Assembly (NCBI RefSeq): GCF_000359125.1
Contig: NZ_CAAF010000077.1
Coordinates: forward strand, 1-64,000
DNA: 64,000 bases
Source: Mesorhizobium sp. STM 4661
GTDB lineage: Bacteria > Pseudomonadota > Alphaproteobacteria > Rhizobiales > Rhizobiaceae
Reading direction: 5' to 3'
Shown: piece by piece, positions 50,084 through 59,176 of the stretch
How the letters are laid out: each line of letters begins with the position of its first letter
Position numbering within the stretch: the stretch's first letter is position 1
The notes under the pieces: generated by a model
The model's input: only the letters and a program-made list of their open reading frames with translations
Database searches by the model: none
Told to the model about the DNA's origin: nothing
Program-made: the position numbers and the translations under genes

Positions 50084-50120
50084 ATTGCACGAAGGTATCG
50101 GCAATACTTTTGGATTGGTT
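50084..50120 (-). promoter_or_regulatory. Regulon operator before epoxide hydrolase
   Basis: The palindrome GTATCGGCAATAC (50095-50107) sits inside the block ATTGCAC-(4)-palindrome-TTTTGGATTGG. In the gene's sense direction it reads CCAAAAGTATTGCCGATACC, then TTCGTGCAAT. The same block occurs at 51839, 53133, 58990 and in part at 60715, always in the same orientation to its gene. Confidence 0.7.
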
Positions 50121-50295
50121 CGAAGCCTGACTGCGAAACATCGCGATGGAACTGCGGACGCTGCGCGCGTGTCGGTGCTGGTCCGCAGTCGCGCGCAAGC
50201 GTCTGGCTTTAGAATCCGGTTTCGCATCGTGACGTTAACGCAGCGGGTGCCAAGGCGCCTGCCGCGCTCAGATCAACAATGTTACACTGCGTGGT

Positions 50296-50820
50296 CTATC
50301 CAGCCCGACGATCTGCCTGACGCATCGGTAATTTCCAATTCGGCCGCGGAAAATGGCAGGTGTAGCCGTTGGGATAGCGCTCGAGATAGTCCTGGTGTTC
50401 GGGCTCGGCCTCCCAGAAGTCGCCGACAGGAGTCACCTCGGTAACGACTTCGCCGGGCCACAGTCCCGAGGCGGTCACGTCGGCGATAGTATCTTCCGCA
50501 ACGCGCTTCTGCTCGTCGTTTGTGTAGAAGATTGCCGAGCGGTAGCTCGTGCCGACGTCATTGCCCTGGCGATCACGCGTTGTCGGATCATGAATCTGGA
50601 AGAAGAACTCTAACAAATGACGGTAGCTAATCCTCGCCGGATCGAACACGATCTCGATCGCCTCTGCATGGCCATCGTGTTTGCGATAGGTGGCATTGGG
50701 TACGTGGCCGCCGGTGTAACCGACTCGGGTCGAAATCACGCCGGGATAGCGGCGGATCAGATCCTGCATTCCCCAAAAACACCCACCCGCAAGTACAGCT
50801 CGTTCGTTCGCGACACTCAT
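50296..50820 (-). CDS. msrA: Peptide methionine sulfoxide reductase A
   Basis: 174 residues from ATG 50820. The catalytic motif GCFWG is in AVLAGGCFWGMQDLIRRYPG, with GYTGGHVPNATYRKHDGHAE and FFQIHDPTTRDRQGNDVGTS. Reduces methionine-S-sulfoxide in oxidised proteins using thioredoxin. C-terminal Cys in NGYTCHFPRP. Stand-alone gene; fits the redox character of the region. Confidence 0.95.
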   Translation of the reverse strand: MSVANERAVLAGGCFWGMQDLIRRYPGVISTRVGYTGGHVPNATYRKHDGHAEAIEIVFDPARISYRHLLEFFFQIHDPTTRDRQGNDVGTSYRSAIFYTNDEQKRVAEDTIADVTASGLWPGEVVTEVTPVGDFWEAEPEHQDYLERYPNGYTCHFPRPNWKLPMRQADRRAG

Positions 50821-50961
50821 CTGGATATCCTCGGATTCAGGCTGTTTGGAATATAGGAACTGCCGACCCGAATTGTCAGGCAAATTGCCTGTATTTAAAT
50901 GGATGCGGCTAGGCACTGCATGGACTCAGCGAGGCCGTTCGCCCCGCCTTGGTCCCTGGTG

Positions 50962-51759
50962 TCATTTGACGGCTTCGACCGCTTCCAGAATGACCGCGGC
51001 CACGTCCTTTGGGTGCGACAGCATCGGAACATGGCTGGACGCAATGGCCGTGACATGGGCATTGATGGCCTTCGCACTGTCCGCGAGCAGCTTGGGATCG
51101 ATCATCTGGTCATTCTTGGTGACGACCGCCCAGCTTGGCTTCGACTTCCAGGCGGCTGTCGTTACCTTCTCGTCAAAGTTCGCGCCGCGCACAGGGCCTT
51201 GTATGACCGCGATCAGGTTGGATTCCGCCTTGGGAACGTCCGGGGCGAAGTATTGGGCGATATCGTCGTACGACAGCGTCAGAAACCCCGCGGCATCAAC
51301 CTGCGGGTGCGCCAATCCGGGCGGGGTGGGGTAGTCTTTGTTGAGATCGGACGTCGACTGACCATCGCCAGGGGAGAAAGCGGCGACATAGACCAGCGCC
51401 TTGACGCGGTCGTCATTGCCGGCCTGGGTAATAACGGTCCCTGCCCAGGAATGGCCGACCAGAACGACAGGGCCCTTTTGCTGCGCGATGGCACGCTGCG
51501 TGGCGGCCACGTCGTCGGCAAGCGAAGTCAGCGGATTTTGAACCGCGACAACGTTCAGGCCCTTTGCCTGAAGCAATGGAATGACCTTGTCCCAGGACGA
51601 GCCGTCGGCGAATGCGCCATGGACAAGAACGACTGTCGTCGGCGCAGTCTGCGCCAATGCCGGTGTCGAGCCGCCGGCGGCAGCGATGAGCATAGCTCCT
51701 ATAAAGATCGCGATGCCTGCCCGCCGAATGCCAAATTTTGAGATGGCAATCCTTGTCAT
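50962..51759 (-). CDS. Exported alpha/beta hydrolase
   Basis: 265 residues from ATG 51759 (GGAGAG). Signal peptide AGIAIFIGAMLIAAAGGSTP-ALAQ. VVLVHGAFADGSSWDKVIPL (HG oxyanion), Ser in LVGHSWAGTVITQAG, Asp region VTKNDQMIDP and His in SSHVPMLSHPKDVA. This is the salicylate-esterase/MES-like group. Its leader has the regulon palindrome. Confidence 0.88.
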   Translation of the reverse strand: MTRIAISKFGIRRAGIAIFIGAMLIAAAGGSTPALAQTAPTTVVLVHGAFADGSSWDKVIPLLQAKGLNVVAVQNPLTSLADDVAATQRAIAQQKGPVVLVGHSWAGTVITQAGNDDRVKALVYVAAFSPGDGQSTSDLNKDYPTPPGLAHPQVDAAGFLTLSYDDIAQYFAPDVPKAESNLIAVIQGPVRGANFDEKVTTAAWKSKPSWAVVTKNDQMIDPKLLADSAKAINAHVTAIASSHVPMLSHPKDVAAVILEAVEAVK

Positions 51760-51838
51760 GACTTCTCTCCTTCCCAGTCGGGGTTTGTATCCATTGTTTG
51801 CTATGTCCAAAAGATGCGCTGCACCCAAAGGCAGTGCC

Positions 51839-51875
51839 ATTGCACGTTGGTATCGGCGATACTTTTGGATTGGTT
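51839..51875 (-). promoter_or_regulatory. Regulon operator before exported hydrolase
   Basis: GTATCGGCGATAC (51850-51862) within ATTGCACGTTG-palindrome-TTTTGGATTGG; differs from the copy at 50084 by only three positions over about 36 bp. Distance to the ATG is 91 bp. Confidence 0.7.
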
Positions 51876-51982
51876 CCAGGTCGCAGAGAGCGACAGGCGG
51901 CACGGCGTGTGGATGAGCTTGGCGTATTGTCTCTCTCAAAGACGGATCGATCTGGGCCTAAACGGTCGGACGTGATCGCCGG

Positions 51983-52741
51983 CTACACCAGATAGCCCGA
52001 CACGCCGTCCCACAATAACTTGAACGCCGTCACGATCAGCAATCCATAGCAGGCTCTATAAAGCTGACGCTGATCCAGCCTCCCATGAAGCCGCCAACCA
52101 AGCCAGACGCCGGCGGGAATGGCGAGCACACATATGGCCATCACGACCCAGGTGTTGCCTTCCGGCTTCGACAGCACCAGCCATGGCACCGCTTTGATCA
52201 TGTTGCCGACAGTGAAGAACAGGCTCGTCGTCCCTGCATAGACTTCCTTGCTGAGGCCGAGCGGCAGCAGATACATGGCAAGCGGCGGTCCGCCCGAATG
52301 TGCCACCATGGTGGTGATTCCCGACGTAAGACCTGCGGCGACCGCCTTCGGCGATGAGCGCCGCCGAATCGTGACGTTCGCTCCTGCAGCAAACCAGAGG
52401 CCGACGAAGATCAGGGTGGTCACCGCCATCACGATCGATATGGCGCGGTGATCCAGAACGCGGAAGAGCAGATAGCCAAGTCCGATCCCGACCACGAGGC
52501 CTGGTAACAGCAGCAAAAGGTCGGGTTTCGACCATGTCGAGGATTTCCAGTAGTGCAGTGCGATCAGGTCCATCGCAACAAAAAGCGGCGCCAGGAGGCC
52601 ACCCGCCGTCACCGGATCCATGACGATCGACAACAGCGGAATGCCAATGATGGCGAATCCACCGCCGAACGCGCCCCTCATGAAAGCGATCAGGAAGACG
52701 CCGGCAAAAGCGACAATTATCGTGGCGGCCGTCAGCTCCAT
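51983..52741 (-). CDS. TauE/SafE-type membrane transporter
   Basis: 252 residues, seven to eight hydrophobic helices. The N-terminal GAFGGGFAIIGIPLLSIVMD and the symmetric GITTMVAHSGGPPLAMYLLP are the two conserved TauE repeats. Family members export sulfonates or sulfite/other anions; the substrate here is unknown. Single gene. Confidence 0.85.
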   Translation of the reverse strand: MELTAATIIVAFAGVFLIAFMRGAFGGGFAIIGIPLLSIVMDPVTAGGLLAPLFVAMDLIALHYWKSSTWSKPDLLLLLPGLVVGIGLGYLLFRVLDHRAISIVMAVTTLIFVGLWFAAGANVTIRRRSSPKAVAAGLTSGITTMVAHSGGPPLAMYLLPLGLSKEVYAGTTSLFFTVGNMIKAVPWLVLSKPEGNTWVVMAICVLAIPAGVWLGWRLHGRLDQRQLYRACYGLLIVTAFKLLWDGVSGYLV

Positions 52742-52838
52742 GCGGAACTCCAGCTTTCTCGTTGACTATGTATTGGAAGTTCAGCCGAGCTGCCGGAGGC
52801 GCCCGAGCAACTGCGGAGTTGGGTCTAAAGCGGTTGCG

Positions 52839-53069
52839 TCAATCAGCGAACCGGCGGCGCGCCTCGCGACTGGCTTCAAAGCGCGACCGACCGATGTCCC
52901 TCAGCAAGTCGTCGCTCAGCTCGAGCAAGGCCTTGCGCGAGCGCCGCTTCTTCACCTGCCGCTCCAGCCAGGCCATCCTGGATGTGACCGAGAAAGCCGA
53001 ATCGCAGGTCTGTTCGAGGTCGTGGTCCAGCCCCTTGGGCGTCTGGTAATTTGTCTTGATCGTGGCCAT
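52839..53069 (-). CDS. DUF1127 domain protein
   Basis: 76 residues from ATG 53069 (AGAGGA). The domain is at the C-terminus: RRSRKALLELSDDLLRDIGR, SRFEASREARRRF. This Arg-rich short domain is widespread in alphaproteobacteria, and some members act in RNA or phosphate-linked regulation. The leader carries a variant regulon palindrome. Confidence 0.8.
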   Translation of the reverse strand: MATIKTNYQTPKGLDHDLEQTCDSAFSVTSRMAWLERQVKKRRSRKALLELSDDLLRDIGRSRFEASREARRRFAD

Positions 53070-53132
53070 TGTCGCATCCTCTAGTTCTATTTCAATCGCT
53101 CGTAGAACTGGCCCGTCGCAGCAAAAGAATCG

Positions 53133-53170
53133 ATTGCACCATGGTGTAGGCAATACTTTTGGACTGTCCG
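53133..53170 (-). promoter_or_regulatory. Variant regulon operator before DUF1127 gene
   Basis: GTGTAGGCAATAC (53144-53156) inside ATTGCAC-(4)-...-TTTTGGACTG. Half of the palindrome is altered (GTGTAG against GTATCG), while the flanks are kept. It also lies 106 bp upstream of the divergent ten-PAS kinase, so it may serve both. Confidence 0.6.
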
Positions 53171-53261
53171 TCGGTGGGACCCGACGAAACCGACACCAAG
53201 GCATAATAGACGTTTGCCCGACGTTGGCGCAGTTTCACCAACGTGCTCGAAAGGATAGCGC

Positions 53262-56200
53262 ATGAAGAGTGATCAGGGCAGCGTACTAGATGCGCTGCCG
53301 GCCATGGCATGGACTGCGCTACCTGACGGAAGCATTGACCTTATCAATCGACGCTGGTGCGACTACTGCGGCCTCCGTTCGGAAGAGGAGCGCGGTCGGG
53401 CGTGGCAGGCCGTGGTTCATCCGGACGACCTGACAGGGTTACTCGAGGACTGGCAATCGATCATCGCTTCCGCTCAGCCCGGCGACATGGACGCACGTAT
53501 ACGCCGCGCGGACGGAGAGTATCGCAGGTTTCTCATCCAATGCAGCCCGGTGCACGACCAGACCGGACAGCTCAGCAAATGGTGCGGAACCGCAACCGAC
53601 GTCGAGGACGCGCGGCGTACTGAGGAGACATTTAGGCAGCGCGAGTTCGACTTTCAGGCAATCGTCGACAGCATCCCGATTCCGGTTGCCGTGACCACTC
53701 CAACAGGCGAGGTCGAAGGTCTCAATCAGCTGACCCTCGACTATTTTGGCAAGACGCTCGACGAGTTGAAAGGCTGGAAGGCATCCGAAGTCGTCCACCC
53801 CGATGACCTCGAGCACACGATTGCGGCCCAAGTCGCTGCGCACCAGAAGGGTGGCTCTTATAACGTCGAGAGTCGCCACCGCCGCGCCGACGGCGTCTAT
53901 CGCTGGTACAACGTGCTCGGCATGCCTTTGCGTGATGCGCGTGGTCAAATTCTGCGCTGGTTCCACTTCCTGATCGATATAGACGACCGCAAGCGAGCGC
54001 AGGAGGCTCTCGCGGTCAGTGAACGCAATCTGCAGCTGACGATCGATACGATGCCGGCAATGGCGTGGTCGGCGCGCCCGGACGGAAGGAACGAGCTCCT
54101 TAGCAAGCAGTATGTCGATTATGTCGGTCTCACGCCTGATCAGATACCGGCTTGGGACTCCATCGACGCGCTGCATCCGGATGACTTTGACCGCATGGTT
54201 GCGACCTGGCGCAAGATCGTGGCTTCCGGGATGCCTGGGGAAGGCGAAGCGCGGCTTCGCCGCCACGACGGCATCTACCGGTGGTTCCTGTTCCGCGCCA
54301 ATCCTCTGCGCGATGACAAGGGAAATCTCATCAAATGGTACGGGGTCACCACCGACATCGACGACATGAAGCGGGCGCAGGAAGCATTGGCCGCCAGCGA
54401 GCACAATCTCCAGGCAACCCTCGACACCATTCCGGCAAGGGTCGGCGTTTTCAGCGATGATGGGACGCACGTGTCCGTCAACAAACGTACGGTCGAGCTC
54501 AGCGGCATTCCCAGTTTTGGCGATTGGCGACTGGTTTTCCATCCTGACGACCTGCCATTCGCGGAGAGCTTGTGGCAGCATTGCCTGGCCACGGGAGAGC
54601 CCTTCGAATGCGAATACCGCGCCCGCATGGCTGACGGCACGTATCGCTGGCATCTGGGGCGTCGGGTGCCGTTGCGCGACGACACGGGGAAGATAATTCG
54701 TTGGTACGGCATCGCCCACGACATCGAAGACCGCAAGCGCGCGGAGCAGGCCTTGCAGGAAAGCGAGCGCCAGTCTCGCCTGATCGTCGACAGCATCCCG
54801 GCCAGGGTCGGCATCTACGATACAGAGGGAAACCGCATTTCCGCCAACAAGCGGGCACTCGAACTGAGCGGCTATGCCATTGGGTCGGATTGGAGAGAGA
54901 TTTTCCACCCAGACGATCTCGGGCGCGCCGAGGAACTGTGGCGTGCATCTCTGGCCAACGGCGAGCCGTTCGAATGCGAATATCGCGCGCGCATGGCTGA
55001 CGGGACGTATCGCTGGCACATAGGGCGCCGCGTGGCGATGCGCGACGATTCAGGAAAGGTGATCCGCTGGTATGGTGTCAGCACTGACATCGAGGATCGA
55101 AAGCGCGCCGAGCAGGCACTTGCGGCAAGCGCACGCGAATTGCGTCTGATCCTAGACTGTATCCCTGCAAGGGTCAGCGTACACGACACCAATGGCATCC
55201 GTGTTTCCGCCAACCGGCAATCAATCGAACTCAGTGGTCTGCCGGGGGATGCCGATTGGAGGGAGCTGTTCCATCCGGATGATGTTGGGCTCGCGGAGAA
55301 GCTATGGCGCGAGAGCCTCGCAAAGGAAGAGCCCTTCGAGGCTGAATATCGCGCGCGGATGGCGGACGGCACCTATCGCTGGCATCTGGGGCGCCGCGTG
55401 CCGGTGCGTGACGAGACAGGAAAGGTGATCCATTGGTACGGTGTCAGCTCCGACATTGAGGATCGAAAACGAGCCGAGCAGGCGCTGGCGGCGAGCGAGC
55501 GCAATCTACAGGCGACCATCGACAGCATTCCGGTGAGGGTCGGCATTTACAACGCGGACGGCACAAATGTGTACGTCAACAAGCGTACGCTCGAGCTGAG
55601 TGGCCAGCCCAGCGGCGTCGACTTTCGGAGCCTTTTCCATCCCGACGACCTGCCCCTCGTCGACAGTCGCTGGCAAAAGTGCCTGGCCACCGAGGAGCCG
55701 TTCGAATGCGAGTATCGCGCCATCATGGCCGACGGGTCGTATCGTTGGCACGTAGGCCGACGCAGGCCTATGCGCGACGAGACAGGAAAGGTCATCCGCT
55801 GGTACGGCGTCACCTCGGACATCGAGGATCTAAAGCGCGCCGAGCAAGCACTGACGGCAAGCGAGCGCAGTCTGCAGCTTACCATCGATACGATCCCAAC
55901 ACTTGCCTGGGCGGCGCGCCTGGATGGCACCGCCGAGTTCCTTAACAAGCATTATCTCGACTATATCGGTCTTGTCGCCGAAGGGGCGCAGGATTGGGGC
56001 TTGGCGGCGGCGGTCCATCCTGAGGACATGACTGGTTTGGCCGATGCTTGGCGAACCATCATGGCTTCGGGAAAACCGGGGGAGACCGAAGCGCGGCTGC
56101 GGCGCTATGACGGTGAATATCGATGGTTCCTGTTCCGCGCCAATCCGCTGCACGACAAAGACGGCAACATCGTCAGATGGTATGGCGTCAACACCGACAT

Positions 56201-57758
56201 CGAAGATCGCAAGCGCAGTGAAGAGGGTTTTCGCGCCATCGTGGAAACGACGCCCGAATGCGTGAAAGTCGTGGCGCATGACGGCACGGTTCTGCGCACA
56301 AATGCTGCCGGCGCGACAATGGCAGGTGTGCCATCCATCGATAATGTCATCGGGCAGCGGTTTATCGACTTCGTGGCTCCGGAGCACCAGGAAGAATATC
56401 GCCAATTCCACGAGAAGATCTGTGCCGGGCAGAAAGGCTTTCTGGAGTTCGACCTCATCAATGCGCAGGGCGTTCGCCGGCATATGGAGACGCACGCCGC
56501 TCCGCTGCGCAACAGCGACGGCTCAATCGCGCAGCTCGGCATCACGCGCGACATGACGGCGCGCAAGCGAGCGGAAGACGCCCTCAGGCGCAGCGAGGCA
56601 TTCCTGGCGGAAGGCCAGCATCTCGCTCGTATGGGCAATCTTTCCTGGCACGTCGCCAGCGGCGAGATCATCTGGTCCGAGCAGCTCTATCGCATCTTCG
56701 AGTTTGAGCCGGACATGGTGATGACGCTCGATCGAATCGCCAGCCGGGTTCACCCCGAAGACATGCCGATGATTGTTGATATGGTCGAGAGAGCGCAACG
56801 CGGCGTACGCGAATTTGAATACCAACCCCGGATTGTGCTGCCCGACCTGTCGGTCAAATATCTGCACCTGATCGCACACCGGGCCGGATGCCATGGCGAT
56901 GGCGAGATCGAATATATCGGCGCCGTTCTCGACATAACGCAACGCCGACTGTCGGAAGAGGCGCTTGAGAAGCTTAGATTCGAGCTTGCGCAGGTAACCC
57001 GCATCATGAGCCTCGGCGCCTTGACGGCCTCGATCGCCCATGAGGTGAACCAGCCGCTGGCGGGCATCATCACAAACGCCAGCACATGCCTTCGCATGCT
57101 CGCCGCCGACCCGCCCAATGTCGAAGGCGCGCAGGAAACGGCGCGGCGCACGATACGCGACGGGAAGCGCGCGGCGGACGTGATCGCGCGATTGCGGGCG
57201 CTGTTCACCAAACGCACGGTGGCCTTCGAGCCGGTCGATCTCAACGACGCAGCGCAAGAGGTCATCGCGCTGCTGTCGGCAGATCTGCAGCGCAATCGCG
57301 TGATGTTGCGCACAGAACTGGCCGACGAACTGCCCCTGCTTGCTGGCGACCGCGTTCAGCTCCAACAGGTGATCATGAATCTGTTGCGCAACGCGGCAGA
57401 TGCGATGAGGGACGTCAAAGACCGGCCACGGCTTTTGCAGGTTTGGACCGCTGGTGACGAAGACGGGGTTCGTCTTTCCGTGCGCGATGCGGGCATCGGC
57501 TTCGGCCCCGAAGGGATCGAGCGGCTGTTCGAGGCGTTCTACACAACGAAGAGCGATGGCATGGGAATCGGCCTCTCCGTCAGCCGCTCGATCATCGAAC
57601 GACACAACGGACGTCTTTGGGCGCAAGCCAATGATGGGCCCGGAGCAACATTCGCTTTTTCGATCCCACACTGTGCAGCGGATGCAACATCCGTTCACGA
57701 TGTTGTCGCGACCGAAGCGGCTCGTGGCAGTACCCAAATTACATCGGAGTTTTCATGA
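53262..57758 (+). CDS. Giant soluble histidine kinase with ten PAS domains
   Basis: 1498 residues from ATG 53262 (AAGGA). No transmembrane segment. Ten PAS/PAC units of about 122 residues fill residues 1-1240; each ends in a (W/Y)YG-x-x-x-DI(E/D)D-x-KRAE linker. Units 4-7 (about 380-868) are close repeats of each other (FECEYRARMADGTYRWH). The kinase core has phospho-His 1260 in SIAHEVNQPLAGIITNAS, then HATPase motifs NLLRNAADAM, DAGIGFGPEG, TTKSDGMGIGL. It overlaps the next receiver gene in ATGA. Senses unknown cytosolic or redox cues. Confidence 0.93.
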   Translation: MKSDQGSVLDALPAMAWTALPDGSIDLINRRWCDYCGLRSEEERGRAWQAVVHPDDLTGLLEDWQSIIASAQPGDMDARIRRADGEYRRFLIQCSPVHDQTGQLSKWCGTATDVEDARRTEETFRQREFDFQAIVDSIPIPVAVTTPTGEVEGLNQLTLDYFGKTLDELKGWKASEVVHPDDLEHTIAAQVAAHQKGGSYNVESRHRRADGVYRWYNVLGMPLRDARGQILRWFHFLIDIDDRKRAQEALAVSERNLQLTIDTMPAMAWSARPDGRNELLSKQYVDYVGLTPDQIPAWDSIDALHPDDFDRMVATWRKIVASGMPGEGEARLRRHDGIYRWFLFRANPLRDDKGNLIKWYGVTTDIDDMKRAQEALAASEHNLQATLDTIPARVGVFSDDGTHVSVNKRTVELSGIPSFGDWRLVFHPDDLPFAESLWQHCLATGEPFECEYRARMADGTYRWHLGRRVPLRDDTGKIIRWYGIAHDIEDRKRAEQALQESERQSRLIVDSIPARVGIYDTEGNRISANKRALELSGYAIGSDWREIFHPDDLGRAEELWRASLANGEPFECEYRARMADGTYRWHIGRRVAMRDDSGKVIRWYGVSTDIEDRKRAEQALAASARELRLILDCIPARVSVHDTNGIRVSANRQSIELSGLPGDADWRELFHPDDVGLAEKLWRESLAKEEPFEAEYRARMADGTYRWHLGRRVPVRDETGKVIHWYGVSSDIEDRKRAEQALAASERNLQATIDSIPVRVGIYNADGTNVYVNKRTLELSGQPSGVDFRSLFHPDDLPLVDSRWQKCLATEEPFECEYRAIMADGSYRWHVGRRRPMRDETGKVIRWYGVTSDIEDLKRAEQALTASERSLQLTIDTIPTLAWAARLDGTAEFLNKHYLDYIGLVAEGAQDWGLAAAVHPEDMTGLADAWRTIMASGKPGETEARLRRYDGEYRWFLFRANPLHDKDGNIVRWYGVNTDIEDRKRSEEGFRAIVETTPECVKVVAHDGTVLRTNAAGATMAGVPSIDNVIGQRFIDFVAPEHQEEYRQFHEKICAGQKGFLEFDLINAQGVRRHMETHAAPLRNSDGSIAQLGITRDMTARKRAEDALRRSEAFLAEGQHLARMGNLSWHVASGEIIWSEQLYRIFEFEPDMVMTLDRIASRVHPEDMPMIVDMVERAQRGVREFEYQPRIVLPDLSVKYLHLIAHRAGCHGDGEIEYIGAVLDITQRRLSEEALEKLRFELAQVTRIMSLGALTASIAHEVNQPLAGIITNASTCLRMLAADPPNVEGAQETARRTIRDGKRAADVIARLRALFTKRTVAFEPVDLNDAAQEVIALLSADLQRNRVMLRTELADELPLLAGDRVQLQQVIMNLLRNAADAMRDVKDRPRLLQVWTAGDEDGVRLSVRDAGIGFGPEGIERLFEAFYTTKSDGMGIGLSVSRSIIERHNGRLWAQANDGPGATFAFSIPHCAADATSVHDVVATEAARGSTQITSEFS
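54405..55868 (+). repeat. Four tandem PAS-coding repeats
   Basis: Repeat length is about 366 bp (122 codons). Boundaries near 54405, 54774, 55140, 55503 and 55868. Stretches such as CGCATGGC(T/G)GACGGCAC and ATCGCTGGCA recur at the same place in each unit. Internal duplication is recent enough for recombination between units to be possible. Confidence 0.75.
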
Positions 57759-58129
57759 AAGTTACGCATCCACTCGTGTCGATCGTCGATGATGACGAGT
57801 CCGTACGTGAGTCTCTCCCCGATCTGCTTAAGGAACTCGGCTTCAGCGCCGATGCCTTTTCCTCGGCTGAAGAGTTCCTGGCATCTGATAGCCTCGGCCG
57901 AACCAGATGCCTGATCCTCGACGTTGCAATGCCAGGGATGACCGGCCCGGAGTTGCATATCGAGCTGATGCGCCGCGGGGAGAAGATTCCAACCATTTTC
58001 ATCACGGCTCTCAAGGATGATGCCGTGCGGCCGCGCCTTATCGAGCAAGGTGCTGTAGAATGCCTGTTCAAGCCGTTCACAGACGACGCTCTGCAGGAGG
58101 CCTTGAATTCGGCGCTGCAGCCGGACTGA
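57755..58129 (+). CDS. Single-domain response regulator
   Basis: 124 residues. VSIVDDDESVRESLPDLLKE (acidic pair), phospho-Asp in LILDVAMPG, T in FITALKDDAV and K in CLFKPF. Its ATG overlaps the kinase stop, so it is coupled to the ten-PAS kinase, its probable partner. No output domain; likely a phosphate shuttle or sink toward the FixJ-type protein next door. Confidence 0.9.
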   Translation: MKVTHPLVSIVDDDESVRESLPDLLKELGFSADAFSSAEEFLASDSLGRTRCLILDVAMPGMTGPELHIELMRRGEKIPTIFITALKDDAVRPRLIEQGAVECLFKPFTDDALQEALNSALQPD

Positions 58130-58221
58130 TGCGCGCAACTTGATCGGCATAAGGCAAGGGGGGTAATAGTTGTGCATACGGACTTGGTGAATTCACCCGG
58201 AGACCTGGGGAGCTGACGCCT

Positions 58222-58839
58222 ATGCCGCAGGAAATCCCGCTCGTCTTCGTTGTCGACGACGACATTTCGGTCCGAGAATCGCTCGAACTGCTGATACGAT
58301 CGGCAGGTTGGCAACCCGAGATGTTCGAGTCAGCGCAGCAATTCCTGTCCCGTCCGAGGGCACTGGTTCCGAACTGCCTTATCCTCGACGTCAACCTTCC
58401 CGATTTGAACGGCCTGGACCTGCAGAAGCTGGTTTCTGTGGAACGGACGGAGATGCCTATCATCTTCGTCACTGGTTACGGCGACGTGCCAATGACGGTA
58501 AAGGCAATGAAGGCCGGGGCCGTCGAGTTTCTGACCAAGCCTTTCAGTGAAGAATCGATGCTGGCGGCCTTGGAGCAGGCTCTCGATCGGAGCAGGACTG
58601 CGCTCGCTCTCGAAATCGAGATGCAGGTGCTGCGCGACCGCCACGCATCGCTCAGCCGCCGCGAGCAGGAAGTGATGGCCCTGGTCATTACAGGACTGCT
58701 GAACAAGCAGGTGGCGTACGAGCTAGGCATCAGCGAGATCACCGTCAAAGCACACCGAGGCAGAGTGATGGAGAAGATGCAGGCTGCATCATTTGCCGAT
58801 CTCGTCAACATTGCCGGCAGGCTACGCATCGGCCATTAG
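58222..58839 (+). CDS. FixJ/StyR-type response regulator
   Basis: 205 residues. Receiver: FVVDDDISVRESLELLIRSA, Asp in LILDVNLPD, T in FVTGYGDVPMTVKAMKAG, K in FLTKPFSEE. LuxR HTH: LSRREQEVMALVITGLLNKQ, LGISEITVKAHRGRVMEKMQ. A transcription factor; best candidate to bind the GTATYGNCRATAC palindromes around it. It lies 92 bp after the receiver gene. Confidence 0.92.
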   Translation: MPQEIPLVFVVDDDISVRESLELLIRSAGWQPEMFESAQQFLSRPRALVPNCLILDVNLPDLNGLDLQKLVSVERTEMPIIFVTGYGDVPMTVKAMKAGAVEFLTKPFSEESMLAALEQALDRSRTALALEIEMQVLRDRHASLSRREQEVMALVITGLLNKQVAYELGISEITVKAHRGRVMEKMQAASFADLVNIAGRLRIGH

Positions 58840-58989
58840 GGTTACGTCGACCACGGTCGGTTTCTTCGATACCAACAGCAACCAAATTCTGCGCTTGCGG
58901 TCCGGGACCCATGCTGTTTCGCATCAGGTGGCCAACCGACAGGACAAACCTGTCGGCGATACCAATAGCTCCGGAGGACGGGCAAAATC

Positions 58990-59023
58990 GAGTCTAAAGT
59001 ATTGCTGATACCAACGTGCAATA
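58990..59023 (+). promoter_or_regulatory. Regulon operator before MscS-cNMP channel gene
   Basis: TCTAAAGTATTGCTGATACC then AACGTGCAATAG, palindrome GTATTGCTGATAC at 58999-59011, same orientation to its gene as the copies at 50084 and 51839. A half-site CGGCGATACC lies at about 58953. The start codon is 154 bp downstream. Confidence 0.65.
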
Positions 59024-59176
59024 GATCTCCCGAGCATACAGATAAATATGAATTCGGACACAGGAGCACCAGAGACTCGCGTTTAGCTCGATCCTACCGG
59101 AACCGCTGATGGCTTCACCGCCTGAATAACGGTCTGGCCGGCGGGAGGAGAGGAACCGCCGAGGGAACCGGGATCA

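Noticed and set aside
53439..55019. Minus-strand open frame of 526 codons
   Set aside because: Antisense to the repeated PAS coding region; repetitiveness of the sense gene explains its length.
54405..55868. Tandem repeats considered as CRISPR or satellite DNA
   Set aside because: Unit length 366 bp, always in frame with PAS domains; no short direct repeats with unique spacers.
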